Shown here: piece after piece, positions 20,337 to 31,530 of the stretch | How positions within the stretch are numbered: the stretch's first letter is position 1 | Layout of the letters: each line of letters starts with the position of its first letter | Origin: Ascaphus truei | Lineage: Eukaryota > Chordata > Amphibia > Anura > Ascaphidae | Assembly: GCA_036426205.1 (NCBI GenBank) | Contig: CM071570.1 | Span: 633,523-697,522 of the forward strand | Direction: 5' to 3' | DNA: 64,000 bases | Notes under the pieces: generated by a model | Database searches by the model: none | Seen by the model: the letters and a program-made list of their open reading frames with translations, nothing else | What the model was told of the DNA's origin: nothing | Made by a program: the position numbers and the translations under genes

Positions 20337-22512
20337 ATAAGACATTATGCAATAAAATTAATTATTCAGGAAAATATGGTCAGAAGTAAGGAACAGATCG
20401 GATATCAGTGCATTAAAAAATCTTTGTGGTATTTATAAAATGAAAACAGTATAAATGTGCTTGCATTATTTCCGTCAGTAGTAAGGAACAGATCGGATAT
20501 CAGTGCATTCAAAAATCTTTGTGGTATTTATAAAATGAAAACAGTATAAATGTGCTTGCATTATTTCCAGGGGTCCTCCTCTTCTTAGAAATCAAGGATT
20601 TAGATTTAATAAAATCAGTCAATAAAGCATCACTCCGATATACACTGTGATTGCAAGGGTTAAAAGACTGCACACTAACACGTCCAATTTCTTGGACTAA
20701 GCACTGAACCTTTTCTATAAAGACTAATTTTTCAGAAATTAATCATGCTGGCAATTAATATTTTAATGAATTTACAACCAGAAGTTATGTATATAACTGC
20801 GTAGACAATACAAATAATCTCAGACGTGCTGAATATGTTTTTGATTTCACTAAGGAACTCATCTGTGATGAACCATCTGATTTTATTGACTATTTTTCCA
20901 AGTTAGAAAAATGTTTCATGCAGGATATCCACTTATGGTGGAATATCACAAATCTTGAGAACTACCAGAAAGTCAAGAGGATCCCCAGATGATTACGGAT
21001 CAAAAAGTCCCCCACTTTTGGGTTCCAGACTAAAGATTTTGAAGAGAACTGGAAGACTATGCTTGACGACTGCTCTACGAAGCTCATGCAGTTACGGTAA
21101 TTGTCCAGTTCAAAATTAGAACGTGAATTTTGGAAGAGGAAATTAAAATCCTACAACCCAAACTTTATGAATTTGAGACCATGGAGAACTCTTCAAAAAC
21201 CAATGAAAGAACCAATCAAAAATGATCCAGGAACATCACATCTATGGAGAAGAATGTTATATAAGCAGGCAAAATTTGAGAGACAAGCTCATGTGATTGC
21301 AAGGGTTAAAAGACTGCACACTAACACGTCCAATTTTTAGGACCAAGCACTGAACCTTTTTTATAAAGACTAATTTTTCAGAAATTAATCATGCTGGCAA
21401 TTAATATTTTAATGAATTTAAAACCAGAAGTTATGTGCATAACTGCGTAGACAATACAAATAATCTCAGACATGCTGAATATGTTTTTGATTTCACTAAG
21501 GAACTCATCTGTGATGAACCATCTGATTTTATTGACTATTTTTCCAAGTTAGAAAAATGTTTCATGCAGGATATCCACTTATGGTGGAATATCACAAATC
21601 TTGAGAACTACCAGAAAGTTAAGAGGATCCCCAGATGATTACGGATCAAAAAGTCCCCCACTTTTGGGTTCCAGACTAAAGATTTTGAAGAGAACTGGAA
21701 GACTATGCTTGACGACTGCTCTACGAAGCTCATGCAGTTACAGTAATTGTTCAGTTCAAAATTAGAACGTGAATTTTGGAAGAGTAAATTAAAATCCTAC
21801 AACCCAAACTTTATGAATTTAAGACCATGGAGAACTCTTCAAAAACCAATGAAAGAACCAATCAAAAATTATTCAGGAACATCACATCTATGAAGAAGAA
21901 TGTTATATAAGCAGGCAAAATTTGAGAGACAAGCTCGATTCTAAATGAAATCAAACTTATCTACAGTATGCTACAAATGTCAATAGAGGAAACTACAGGA
22001 CACCAATAAGGAATCAACCTTCTAACAGAGATTATTCTTGTCAGTATACCCCAAGGAAATCAATCCTGAAAGACAGATATGGAGATAACACAAGCTTCAA
22101 CTTGGATGTTTCTGATACAGAGAATGGCACATATTCGGTATCATTCAACAAATCGGATGAGAAACAGCGATACAGAAAATTTGGAGCATGCCCTCGGGAA
22201 CGTTATTCCAAAAGGGAGGATGAGTACAATCCACAAATATTGACCCTTTCAGACTCGAAATGCTCAAAAAATGGATTAAGACCAGAAGATCTAGGAGGAG
22301 GTTTGGGACAAGGCGGTACAAACAAACACAAAAAGGACTTCTGAATGTCACGGATCATAACATTATTAACATCTCGGGCATTGAGCTAACAGAGACGTTC
22401 TCTTCTTTATATGGATTTCAGGTTTGCCCCATAGAGACATTTTCAGCTCTTTGAGACAATTATTGATTTACAAAAGTTTACTAGAAAGTTATCGCTTAAG
22501 AAGTATTATCTT
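20337..22512 (+). pseudogene. PLE N-terminal remnant, inverted copy with tandem duplication
   Basis: Reverse-complement counterpart of 10190-11576, so PLE coding here reads on +. Pieces: SKLEREFWKRKLKSYNPNF (21107-21165), a fragment around RKFGACPRERYSKREDEYNP (22165-22225), and the IETFS / ETIIDLQKFTRK block near 22430-22490. About 646 bp (20646 to 21291) is repeated in tandem (21292 to about 21937), and a 97-bp piece near 20380-20575 is also doubled. Neither duplication is in the first copy. Confidence 0.65.
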
Positions 22513-22683
22513 TATTGTTTGTATGCATTCATACACATCTACACCATGTCCCAAAGATCCAAAAAAATGCTCATACCGATGTAGCCACATGGTTGGTAAC
22601 GCTGCCCTTACGAAATCCGCCACGGGCATGTTTCTAATGCCGTGTGCTCGCAGAGTCCCAGTAAGGAGACTAATGACCTAAAA

Positions 22684-22738
22684 GGATTAACACAGTGGGG
22701 GTCCCTGCTTCTGAATGGGACTCCCGCTGTGTGAACAC
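22684..22738. repeat. Dispersed hairpin repeat, copy 3
   Basis: GGATTAACACAGTGGGGGTC pairs with GGGACTCCCGCTGTGTGAAC around TGCTTCTGAAT. Inverted counterpart of 9953-10009. Confidence 0.6.
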
Positions 22739-22753
22739 AACCGGCTGCGTCAT

Positions 22754-23322
22754 TGTCACAGGAGACAAGGTTTATTAACACCTTTTATAACGGGATCATA
22801 TGGTTGAGCAAAACAAGGAGGTAAAATAAATTGTAATTTATTCCAGGAAAAGATATAAACACAATGGATCACAATATGCAATAGAAAACACATTTACTGG
22901 GGATCTGGGCTAATGAACTAAAATTTACTAGTCCAAATGACTACAAAATGAAGTCTGTACGAGTCATTTCCAATGACCGGGAGGTACTCACAAAAGTCCT
23001 GGAATTCAAAACGGGATGTAATTCCAGCCGCGACCGCTACGTTCTGTTTTCATAACTTGGCCCCTGAAAAGCGGGACTTAGAAAATTTCTTGCCTGGAAA
23101 TCTGTGAAGCCGGCTCGCGTCTATTTCTTCCAGAGCATCTTTGAATTTGCCGCTGATGGTTTGGTGCTTAGAATTTCCTGTCCTGATTGGCTGCAAGGTT
23201 TCTTATAGGTTTTGGAGTCGCATTCACAAACTACTACAGCCAATCAGCACGTGAGAATTTCTTTGCCAGCCTATCACCAATTTACCTGTATCCTGAAGCC
23301 GTGGGGGGTGGGGCACACTGAT
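22754..23322 (-). mobile_element. LTR-like dispersed repeat, copy 2a
   Basis: Starts TGTCACAGGAGACAAGG and runs through the same CCAAT-like and AATAAA features as 9338-9939 on the other strand. Truncated at the TGCCAGG end by a tandem duplication junction near 23322, where sequence equal to 22572 begins again. Confidence 0.5.
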
Positions 23323-23327
23323 CTCAT

Positions 23328-23825
23328 ACCGATGTAGCCACATGGTTGGTAACGCTGCCCTTACGAAGTCGCAGTAAGGAGACTAATGACTTAAAAGGAT
23401 TAACACAGTGGGGGTCCCTGCTTCTGAATGGGACTCCCGCTGTGTGAACACAACCGGCTGCATCATTGTCACGGGAGACCAGGTTTATTAACACCTTTTA
23501 TAACGGGATCATATGATTGAGCAAAACAAGGAGGTAAAATAAATTGTAATGTATTCCAGGAAAAGACATACACACAATGGATCACAATATGCAATAGAAA
23601 ACAAACTTACTGGGGATCTGGGCTAATGAACTAAACTTTACTAGTCCAAATGACTACAATATGAAGTCTGTACAAGTCCTTTCCAATGACCGGGAGGTAC
23701 TCACAAAAGTACTGGAATTCAAAACGGGATGTAATTCCAGCCGCGACCTCTACGTTCTGTTTTCATAACTTGGCCGCTGAAAAGCGGGACTTCAACTATG
23801 CTAAGGGGCATGCGCTAACCTGGCA
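23328..23825 (-). repeat. Tandemly duplicated segment with hairpin and LTR-like copy 2b
   Basis: Repeats sequence from about 22572 (CATACCGATGTAGCCACATG) with an internal deletion, then the hairpin (23397-23451) and a second LTR-like copy (23467-23825) lacking its middle. This about 0.75-kb tandem duplication is absent from the first locus copy. Confidence 0.6.
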
Positions 23826-24205
23826 CCTCTGCCTCTTAGCATATTGAGCCCCCCACTATTCCACGCTCCGCATAGTCTATGGCAGGGCAAATGATGGCCG
23901 GATAGCCCTTTGTGCTATCAGGATAGGGGTATTGAGTGTAACTCCTGTACTCCACCTGCCCTAACACCTTGCCATCCCTGAGGCTTTTAAGTCCGGGACC
24001 AGAGGAGACACAGTGGCACCAAGCCTGGTGGCCATCTGGTCTGTTGGAACCCAGGACTTGGAAATCCCACAGTTCATATACAGGTTGCAAGCATATATAC
24101 TTATATTATTAGTGACTCCTAATGTGTAATGAAATAAATATAGTGTACTACAGAGTAAGTATCCCACGTCACACACCAACCAAGAAGATAATGTTGCTCC
24201 GTTAC

Positions 24206-24346
24206 CTGGTGCAGGGTCCAAGCATTTAAATCCACAGTGATCACAGCACTTCTGATTGCCAGTACAGTCACTGTCACACTCACACGTGGGCTCTGGTAAA
24301 GGCTGCATACACAACTCAACAATAGGGGGGCATTTCCCCAGTTTCA
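24206..24346 (-). pseudogene. WAP exon 2, second copy (inverted)
   Basis: 141 bp on the minus strand with intact acceptor (TTTTGCAG) and donor (GTAACG) and an open frame: KLGKCPP, then TCECDSDCTGNQKCC, then DHCGFKCLDPAP. All nine cysteines are kept. About 11 residue differences from 8817-8957 suggest an older duplication or relaxed selection. It has no exon 1 beside it, and the copy of the last exon (29275) is on the opposite strand, so as assembled it cannot form the same gene. It could still be expressed if an upstream exon exists outside the assembled order. Confidence 0.75.
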
Positions 24347-24526
24347 CTGCAAAAGAGAGACCAATCAGAGTGATACCATCAATGTATAGTCTGCGTGCCT
24401 GTGACTGTGAGGAGGTAACAGGCTCAATAATAAAGTTTAAACCCACTTGGTTACCCCTGAGCCATGTTTTAAGTTCCTAGAGTGTCAGCTCTTGAATCTG
24501 GCTGTCATGTCTCCCAGCAGTGTTAT

Positions 24527-25357
24527 TCACCTCCCTCCCATATCTCCCTGCATGTTACCCATATCCCTCCCATATCTCCCTGCCTTGTTACTAACCTCCC
24601 TCCCATATCTCCCTGCATGTTACTCACCTCCCTCCCATATCTCCTTGGTGTGTTACTCACCTCCCTCCCATATCTCCCTGCTGTGTTACTCACCTCCCTC
24701 CCATATCTCCCTGCCGTGTCTCTCATCTCCCTCCCATATCTCCCTGCCGTGTTACTCACCTCCCTCCCATATCTTCCTGCATGTTACTCACCTCCCTCCC
24801 ATATCTCCCTGCCGTGTTTCTCACCTCCCTCCCATATCTCCCTGCCGTGTTACTCAACTCCCTCCCAAATCTCCCTGCCGTATTACTCACCTCCCTCCCA
24901 TATCTCCCTGCAGTGTTACTACCTCCCTCCCATATCTCCCTGCCATGTTACTCCTTCCCCCCCCCCAAATCTCTCTGCCATGTTACTCACCTCCCTCCCA
25001 TATCTCCCTGCCATGTCACTCACCTCCCTCCCATATCTCCCAGCCATGTTACTCACCTCCCCCCATGTCTCAATCCATGTCACTCACCTCCCTCCCATAC
25101 CTCCCTACTGTGTTACTCACCTCCCTCCCATATCTCTCTGCCGTGTTACTCATCTCCCTCCCATATCTCCCTGCCGTGTTACTCACCTCCCTCCCATAAC
25201 TCCCTGTCGTGTTACTCACCTCCCCCCCATATCTTCCTGTCGTGTTTCTCCCCTCCCTCCCATATCTCCCTGCCATGTTACTCCCCTCCCTCCCATATCT
25301 CCCTGCCGTGTTACTCACCTCCCTCCCATATCTCCCTGCCGTGTTACTCACCTCCCT
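24527..25357. repeat. 33-bp minisatellite, inverted part
   Basis: About 25 units reading TTACTCACCTCCCTCCCATA, TCTCCCTGCCGTG, the reverse complement of the 7652-8655 unit. Long open frames on both strands are by-products of the period of 33. Confidence 0.9.
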
Positions 25358-25450
25358 CGAGATATGGGAGGGAGGTGAGTAACATGACAGGGAGATATGG
25401 GAGGAAGGTGAGTAACACGGCAGGGAGACATGGGAGGGAGGTGAGTAACA
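25358..25450. repeat. 33-bp minisatellite, direct part
   Basis: After CCTCCCTC the array flips to GAGATATGGGAGGGAGGTGAG and continues for almost three units in the orientation of the first copy, ending GTAACACG just before sequence that matches 11577. The head-to-head switch at 25357/25358 (CTCGAG) is an inversion junction. Confidence 0.85.
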
Positions 25451-25452
25451 CG

Positions 25453-25836
25453 TCTTATATTAACGGTGTATATACAAAACCTTCATTTAATCCTTTTAGT
25501 GAAAAATGTGTCCAAAGAGTAAATCCATTTGGATTCTATATGTAACACAGCTCTGTCCAAGTTCCCCCTCCTTATAATAGGGAGGATATGATCTACTTCT
25601 TGGAATTTCAAAGGTTTAATATCTCCACCATGTAATTCTAGATCAGGACGTGAGTGAGTTAGGTGCCCGGTTTATTTTGAATGGATGCTATATGTTGGAA
25701 AGACCAAGAGACAATCAGGAGATGTGTCCTTGAGCATATAGCATCCAACACCGAGATCCTGTAAACATTACTAACTTTTTTGTTTGGACAAAGCTCACAA
25801 TACAAGCACCTAGTGGATACTCTATAAACTGAACTC
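25453..25836 (-). pseudogene. PLE nuclease C-terminal remnant, second copy
   Basis: Direct duplicate of 11577-11960. It differs by a few substitutions and a short deletion near 25665. Confidence 0.55.
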
Positions 25837-26593
25837 TACATGCTAGCTTCATATGTTTAAATAGAGAAGCAAGATATTCTATGTTACAAACTGGTTTAGA
25901 TATATTGTGCATTAATGCCTGTGAGTTTGGAATATCGGACACCGCAGCTACAGTAACTCAATTCACTATTGCTTGAAAATAGTTGGAAAATTATACAAAA
26001 AAAATCTGCTTCTGTTGAATTTATTGTTACTGGTGAGTGTTTCTGGAATTGCCAAACATTGCCACTAGCCAATTATTGTCCAGTGAGAAATAATGATTTC
26101 AGTTGACCAGTGGAGACTCTATACACCCTTCCCCTAATATTACTACAAAGATAACAAGTTGCTATTTAAACGGTCCTCTGTCTTCTCACCACCCGTGGGT
26201 CCCATAAATCCTGAGCCTGATTGATGGTTTTACTTACTTTAGCTCCTGTACCTCCAGCACATACCGCCAAAGTTAAGGCCATTAAAACCTTTAACTAGCC
26301 TTGACTAACCCCACAAACACCTCACTGCTATTTCCAAACCTTCTGCCAAACCCAAATAAAATATATGACGCCCATCCTCTGACAAGTGCATCCCATGCGG
26401 CCTAAATAACCCCCACATATTCCCTTCTAAATCCCTGTGTCTCACTGAGAAAAACCTACACTTATTAAAAACATTTCCATGGACTTTTTCAATTTCTTAC
26501 TTCACAGGAGTAAAATAGTAGGCTAAAATAAACTAGCTAACTAATCACATATAGAGTTAGCAATATGTGGAAGGGAGTCCCCAGTAGAACAGC
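25837..26593. other. Unassigned duplicated sequence
   Basis: Direct duplicate of 11961-12718 with scattered substitutions. No gene seen. Confidence 0.3.
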
Positions 26594-27105
26594 ATGGAAA
26601 TGGGAAATCCTGAAAATGGAAAAAAGAAGCAAATACTGTATAGTGAAGTGCTGAAAAAAATGGGCATCATTGTCCATCATTCCTCTGGGGAACCAAAAGG
26701 TTTCTACAAATGTTTAAAATTGAAAATGTATTCATTAAACACTCATGAATCCAAACAGGTCATGGGATTCTCCCCAACTCAAACAGAAATACAATATACT
26801 ATAGGTCAATTCATTATCTGCGATTCAACCAATGTCATTTATCTCATCCAACGTCCCTGCAATAAAAAGTACATAGGCGTCCGACTAGGAAACTTACAAT
26901 TAGATTAGCAGAGCATATCACTAATATACAAAAAGGTCTCCTTAAGCACAATTTGTCAAAACATTTCAAAGAATGTCATCAGCAGAATCCTTCAGGAATG
27001 AAATGTACGGGCATTAAAAAGCTTAAGTTGAGCTGGAGAGGAGGGGACTCGGTTAGTGACATCTCTAGATTAGAAACCAGATACATTAATTCCCAGTGGG
27101 CTCTG
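26594..27105 (+). pseudogene. PLE GIY-YIG nuclease fragment, second copy (frameshifted)
   Basis: Same as 12719-13237 but a missing G at about 26876 (ACATAGGCGTCC against ACATAGGGCGTCC) breaks the frame inside the YIG block. The remaining sequence still reads through LRLSWRGGD... to ..SQWAL in another frame. Confidence 0.75.
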
Positions 27106-27546
27106 TGTTGACATTGACCTATGTGCTTTTCTTATCAATTGATTTCCAATATACATCCCAACTCATTCCCCTGCACCCTCTTCTCCAGTTCAAATGACAT
27201 TGTTTGTATTGCTACATTTCTCTCTTTATTAGTGATATATTAGCATTTTCTTCTATCCACTCGGTGATATACTCACATCTATGTTTCCTGAATATCTGTT
27301 TATTTTCAATTTGCAATTTTATTTTATACATAATAAATGTGAATTGTTTTATGAATCCGATAGATTTATCCTTTTCATATTCATGCATTTCGTTATATTA
27401 AGGTCTCTTTCTGTATGTTCCGTGGGTTTTGATGTCATGATTGATAGCAGAGACTCTGCATGATTGGCAGAGTCTCAGACAGCAATCAGCTTATCAATGC
27501 ACCTCCACACCTATATAGTTAGAGAGGTAGTATCATGTGACATCAC

Positions 27547-27585
27547 CCCTGAGGAAGTTTATTTTGAAACGAATCGCGTAGGGTT
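27547..27585 (+). ncRNA. Hammerhead-like motif, second copy (mutated)
   Basis: CTGAGGA at 27549-27555 and the same stem II as the 13673 copy, but the invariant GAAA reads GAAT at 27571-27574. The stem-III strand CGCGTAGGG is otherwise closer to the PLE form than in the first copy. Confidence 0.45.
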
Positions 27586-28264
27586 GAGTTGGTACCTGCC
27601 GAGTTGCCTAAACAGACCTGATGAACATTATCCAGTGATTGTATTTGGGAGCTGTGGGCTATACGGAGCTATTATATTATACTATCTGCATCAGAGCGCA
27701 CAGACGCTTCAGACACTGCTGACGTCACCTGCTGGTAACGAGAAGGCGAGGAGGAAGCCAGGTGTGCTGAAACTCCAGGAGCCGTCCGATCAGCTGTTTG
27801 CAGTATGTCTGCCAGCGTGGAGTGTAAGGCTGTGGCCAGGCTGCGAGTGTGCGTTGGCACTTGAGCGCAGTGACGTCATGCGGTCTGCTTGACATGCGAT
27901 TCCAGGCCATCTAGTTGCGCACATGTGGGGGCATGGTCATGACATCACAGAGCTGGTTCACCCTCATGGGCAAACCGCTAACGTGACGCATCAGTGAGCA
28001 GCAAAATAAAATGTGACTGTCTCTGCAAGCAGAAAGCTCACGGGCACCCGCACCCTGAACAAGCACATTCAGAGTTACCACTTTGATCGCACTAAGCACA
28101 AGCGCGAGCGCCCGCTTCGCTACACCCCGGCCGCAGCCCAAGAACAGAGACGCTTACTCCATATTGATTTCAGTAAAGGGATAACTTGAATCAACATCCA
28201 AACCCATAGCCCGACTCACCGGCCCACTAACCGACCTACTGTACCGTAAAAGTCCCAAATAAAC
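27586..28264 (+). mobile_element. PLE terminal region, second copy
   Basis: Direct duplicate of 13713-14395; no independent gene. Confidence 0.4.
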
Positions 28265-28695
28265 TATTGTTATATAGGGGAGAGCTGAGGCACCTCCAGG
28301 TCTTACATAGTGTGAGCTCCGCTGGCTAATGTCTTGTGTTATATAGGGGAACGCTGAGACACTTCCAGGTCTTACATAGTGTGAGCCCCGCTGGCTAATG
28401 ACTTGTGTTATATAGGGGAGAGCTGAGGCACTTCCAGGTCTTACATAGTGTGAGCTCCACTGGCTAATGACTTGTGTTATATAGGGGAACGCTGGGACAC
28501 TTCCAGGTCTTACATAGTGTGAGCCCCGCTGGCTAATGACTTNNNNNNNNNNNNNNNNNNNNNNNNNNNNNNNNNNNNNNNNNNNNNNNNNNNNNNNNNN
28601 NNNNNNNNNNNNNNNNNNNNNNNNNNNNNNNNNNNNNNNNGTGTGAGCCCCGCTGGTTAATGACTTGTGTTATATAGGGGAGAGCTGAGGCACAC
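28265..28695. repeat. 69-bp minisatellite, second copy with gap
   Basis: Same 69-bp unit as 14396-17147. About four units before and one after a 98-N gap (28543-28640). The true array length is unknown and is probably collapsed. Confidence 0.9.
28543..28640. other. Assembly gap (98 N) inside the minisatellite
   Basis: Run of N within the 69-bp array. Confidence 0.99.
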
Positions 28696-28949
28696 GCGCC
28701 TAACATTCACTCAGCTCCAAGCTGAATATTACACCCTGTTATACAGTCACGCACACTTCTCGTGGGTATAATAGATAGACCCCAATGTGATATATCTTTG
28801 TATTCACAGAGTGTGAAAAAAATGTATATGAATAAAATGTGCAAATGTTACAGCCAAATGGTGTTTTAAAAATGAGGTTTATCTGGGCAGTTTCAGTGCA
28901 AATTACATTATTTTTTTTAATCTTGTATCATTTTGAGCCAATACATTAA

Positions 28950-29045
28950 GTGGCAATACAGTATGTGGCAATACAGTATGTGGCAATACAGTATGTGGCA
29001 ATACAGTATGTGGCAATACAGTATGTGGCAATACAGTATGTGGCA
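28950..29045. repeat. 15-bp tandem repeat
   Basis: Six clean units of GTGGCAATACAGTAT. The first locus copy has only two or three degenerate units, so this array expanded or was eroded after duplication. Confidence 0.85.
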
Positions 29046-29274
29046 AGGTCTTTGCTGTAATAGTTGCTCATCGTGCACAAAATTGTCATTTTACAGCTAG
29101 AGAAGTTAGGGAAGCGTTACACAATGCACATATTATAATGGAATGTGCTCCAATATGGGGGAGATTCCCTGAGCTCTTGTAACTGGTGTCGGGGCTCGAT
29201 TCTGTGTTATCTGCATCGCAAGTTATGCCGGAATTTCATTACACAAAATAACATAGTATTTTCTACCTTTTTAG

Positions 29275-29670
29275 GTTAGAATAAAGGAAGCTGATGAAGC
29301 CGCCGCCAGCGAGAATTGAGGAACATCCTACACAACGCAGCCCGTTCCCATGGAAGTGACGTAATTAGCGGAAGCCTCTGAAGGTCGTAGTCCCTGATGG
29401 GATCTGATAGCGGCGGTGGGAAACCCCAGCAGGGAATACAACTAACCCCCTTTCCCTGTCAGAGAGGCCTGTGACACAGTGTAACGCAGCGCATTGCAGG
29501 CCCCTCGTGCAGGAAATGGGAGTATTCTTGTGTTACATTACTTCCTGGATATTATTTTGGTTTGTTTCTCAGCCTGTGGGGTCATTGCTTGGGGATTGGT
29601 ATCTGTTCTGCGCATATTATTCTGTCTGTAGATGCAGCTGCATTTAATAAAGACACTTTGTAATCACTCA
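29275..29670 (+). pseudogene. WAP last exon, second copy
   Basis: Matches 17700-18085: acceptor TTTTCTACCTTTTTAG, TAG stop at 29277-29279 in the expected phase, AATAAA at 29646-29651. The sequence is cleaner than the first copy. It is on + while the exon-2 copy (24206) is on -, so no normal transcript links them. Confidence 0.55.
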
Positions 29671-29854
29671 GACCTGTCTCCTGCTGGAATTTGTCACCTC
29701 AGACCTGTGGAGGTTTTTTAATGCAGAATAAAGAAGTAAATAATAATGGCCTAAAATATAAATATTACAATATTACACCCAGTATGTTAGCATCACAATA
29801 TTATGCCACGTATGGCTGTTTCTCACACGTGTATCAGCTCGTGCTTTGGGGAGC

Positions 29855-29965
29855 GTCAGTAGCTTAGTTAACTTTGAAGCAGCAGAGCCCAGTTCCAATC
29901 CCAGAGTCAGCTTCTTGTGAGCTTGGGTGAAACGCATCAGGGGCATTTATTTAATAGGGGCGTAA
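29855..29965 (+). repeat. tRNA-like SINE fragment (tentative)
   Basis: TAGCTTAGTTAAC resembles a polymerase III A box, and GTTCCAATCCC about 35 bp later resembles a B box. The following CTTGTGAGCTTGGGTGAA resembles the tRNA-unrelated body of vertebrate SINEs. Alternative: chance similarity. Confidence 0.4.
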
Positions 29966-30065
29966 GACACCTATAATATCATATCCATTCACTCAAATGA
30001 GCTGTAAGGTATGTTCCAGAGACGGAAGGTGTCTAAATAGAAGAGCATGGATAGGGCACTAAATT

Positions 30066-30425
30066 TAGATCTTCTCACAAAATCAGAATGTCAGATTTGA
30101 TATATTCCAGCACCTTCTATCCCCATCCTACATCATTCACATCAAGTTCACAAATCACTCACTAACCCACCAAAGCACCCTATTATTTCACGGATTAATT
30201 CTATTTTTTTCAACAACTTGTTTTAAAATGTTCCTTCTCACCTATTTATTACACACCGCTTCAGTTCTTCAATATAAAATACGATCACTTGGGATTCTAA
30301 CGATAGATTAGCCACTTTAGATATCCAATCACTTTACATCAGTATACTCCACTCTGGAGGCTTTAAAGCAACTTATTTAATTTTATCTTTACATAGCACA
30401 CAAGCACTCACACAACAACAATTTA
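30066..30425 (+). pseudogene. PLE 3, reverse transcriptase piece A
   Basis: Counterpart of 18484-18825: early RT blocks (VHKSLTNPPKHPI, DIQSLYISILHS) with stops. It is cut at about 30425 by the L2 fragment and continues at 31110. Confidence 0.7.
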
Positions 30426-30429
30426 TCAC

Positions 30430-31103
30430 TCCTTTTGTATTGTATTGTATTGAATGTCTTTATTTATATAGCGCCATTAATGTACATAGCGCTTCACAGT
30501 AGTAATACACATAGTAATCAAATAAACAGATAATTTAAATAACAGCTCATGGGAATAAGTGCTTCAGACATAAAAGTAACATTAAGGAAGAGGAGTCCCT
30601 GCTCCGAGGAGCTTACAATCTAATTGGTAGGTAGGAGAACGTACAGAGACAGTAGGAGGGCGTTCTGGTGCGTCTGCAGGGGGCCAAGCTTATGTATCAT
30701 GTGTTCAAATATCCACAGTGCTATTCATATGCTTCTTTAAGCAAGTGTGTTTTAAGGTGGGTCTTAAAGGTGGATAGAGAGGGTGCTAGTCGGGTACTGA
30801 GGGGAAGGGCATTCCAGAGGTGTGGGGCAGTCAGTGAAAAAGGTTTAAGGCGGGAGAGGGCTTTAGATACAAAGGGGGTAGAAAGAAGAGATCCTTGAGA
30901 AGAACGCAAGAGTCTGGATGGTGCATAACAAGAAATTAGGGCTGAGATGTAAGGAGGGGCAGAAGAGTGTAAAGCTTTAAAAGTGAAGAGAAGAATGGAG
31001 TGTGAGACGCGGGATTTGATCGGAAGCCAGGAGGGGGATTTCATGAGGGGAGATGCTGAGACAGATCTAGGAAAGAGTAGAGTGATTCTGGCAGCAGCGT
31101 TAT
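30430..31103 (-). mobile_element. 5'-truncated L2 LINE fragment
   Basis: Minus-strand L2 3' end. Coding 31100-30721 gives [17 protein letters not shown] and [18 protein letters not shown], ending LLKEAYE, very close to the C-terminus of the L2 at 52187. The 3' tail is (CAATA)n, seen as TTGTATTGTATTGTATTG at 30440-30456. Sequences on both sides (ACTCACACAACAACAATTT at 30407, ACTCACAATAATTTT at 31104) look like a target duplication inside PLE 3. Confidence 0.85.
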
Positions 31104-31530
31104 ACTCACAATAATTTTTAATTTGAGACACAATTTAGTTGATACATTTGTGGCATGACGATGGAGACACGTTTTGAACTTTCTTTTGCTAATTTACTTA
31201 TGGGATGGTGGGAGTCATTTCTCATTTGGGTGGTCAATGTATCTCCTCCACAACATGTTTTTTGGAGGAGCTACATCGACGACATCCTCATAATTTGCGA
31301 TGGGAATAAGGAATCTTTTACACAATTTTCAACCTTCTCAAAGAGAATGATATCAACCTCAGATTTACTAGCGAGAGTCATGTTGATTCCACATGTTTCC
31401 TGGACCTGGTTATTTATATTGAATCAAATTCGGACAAAGATATATATTTATTCCGGACCCGACTCACTTGTGGAAGGTGAGAAGTTCCATGAAGCTTAAC
31501 TTGTCCCCTTTTTAAAGCACACAAACTCCT
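31104..31530 (+). pseudogene. PLE 3, reverse transcriptase piece B
   Basis: Continues piece A after the L2 insertion: METRFELSFANLLMGWWES corresponds to the GT.MGT.FAPS.ANLFMG block and WRSYIDDILIICDGNKES is the catalytic block with YIDD intact. The open frame 31155-31499 then decays. Together with piece A this shows the L2 inserted into an older PLE. Confidence 0.8.

Noticed and set aside
24447..25545. Open frames of 250-298 codons in the second minisatellite
   Set aside because: Same periodicity artefact; they also cross the inversion junction.
29855..29965. Functional tRNA gene
   Set aside because: A- and B-box-like sequences are present but no cloverleaf with paired acceptor stem can be drawn; kept only as a tentative SINE.
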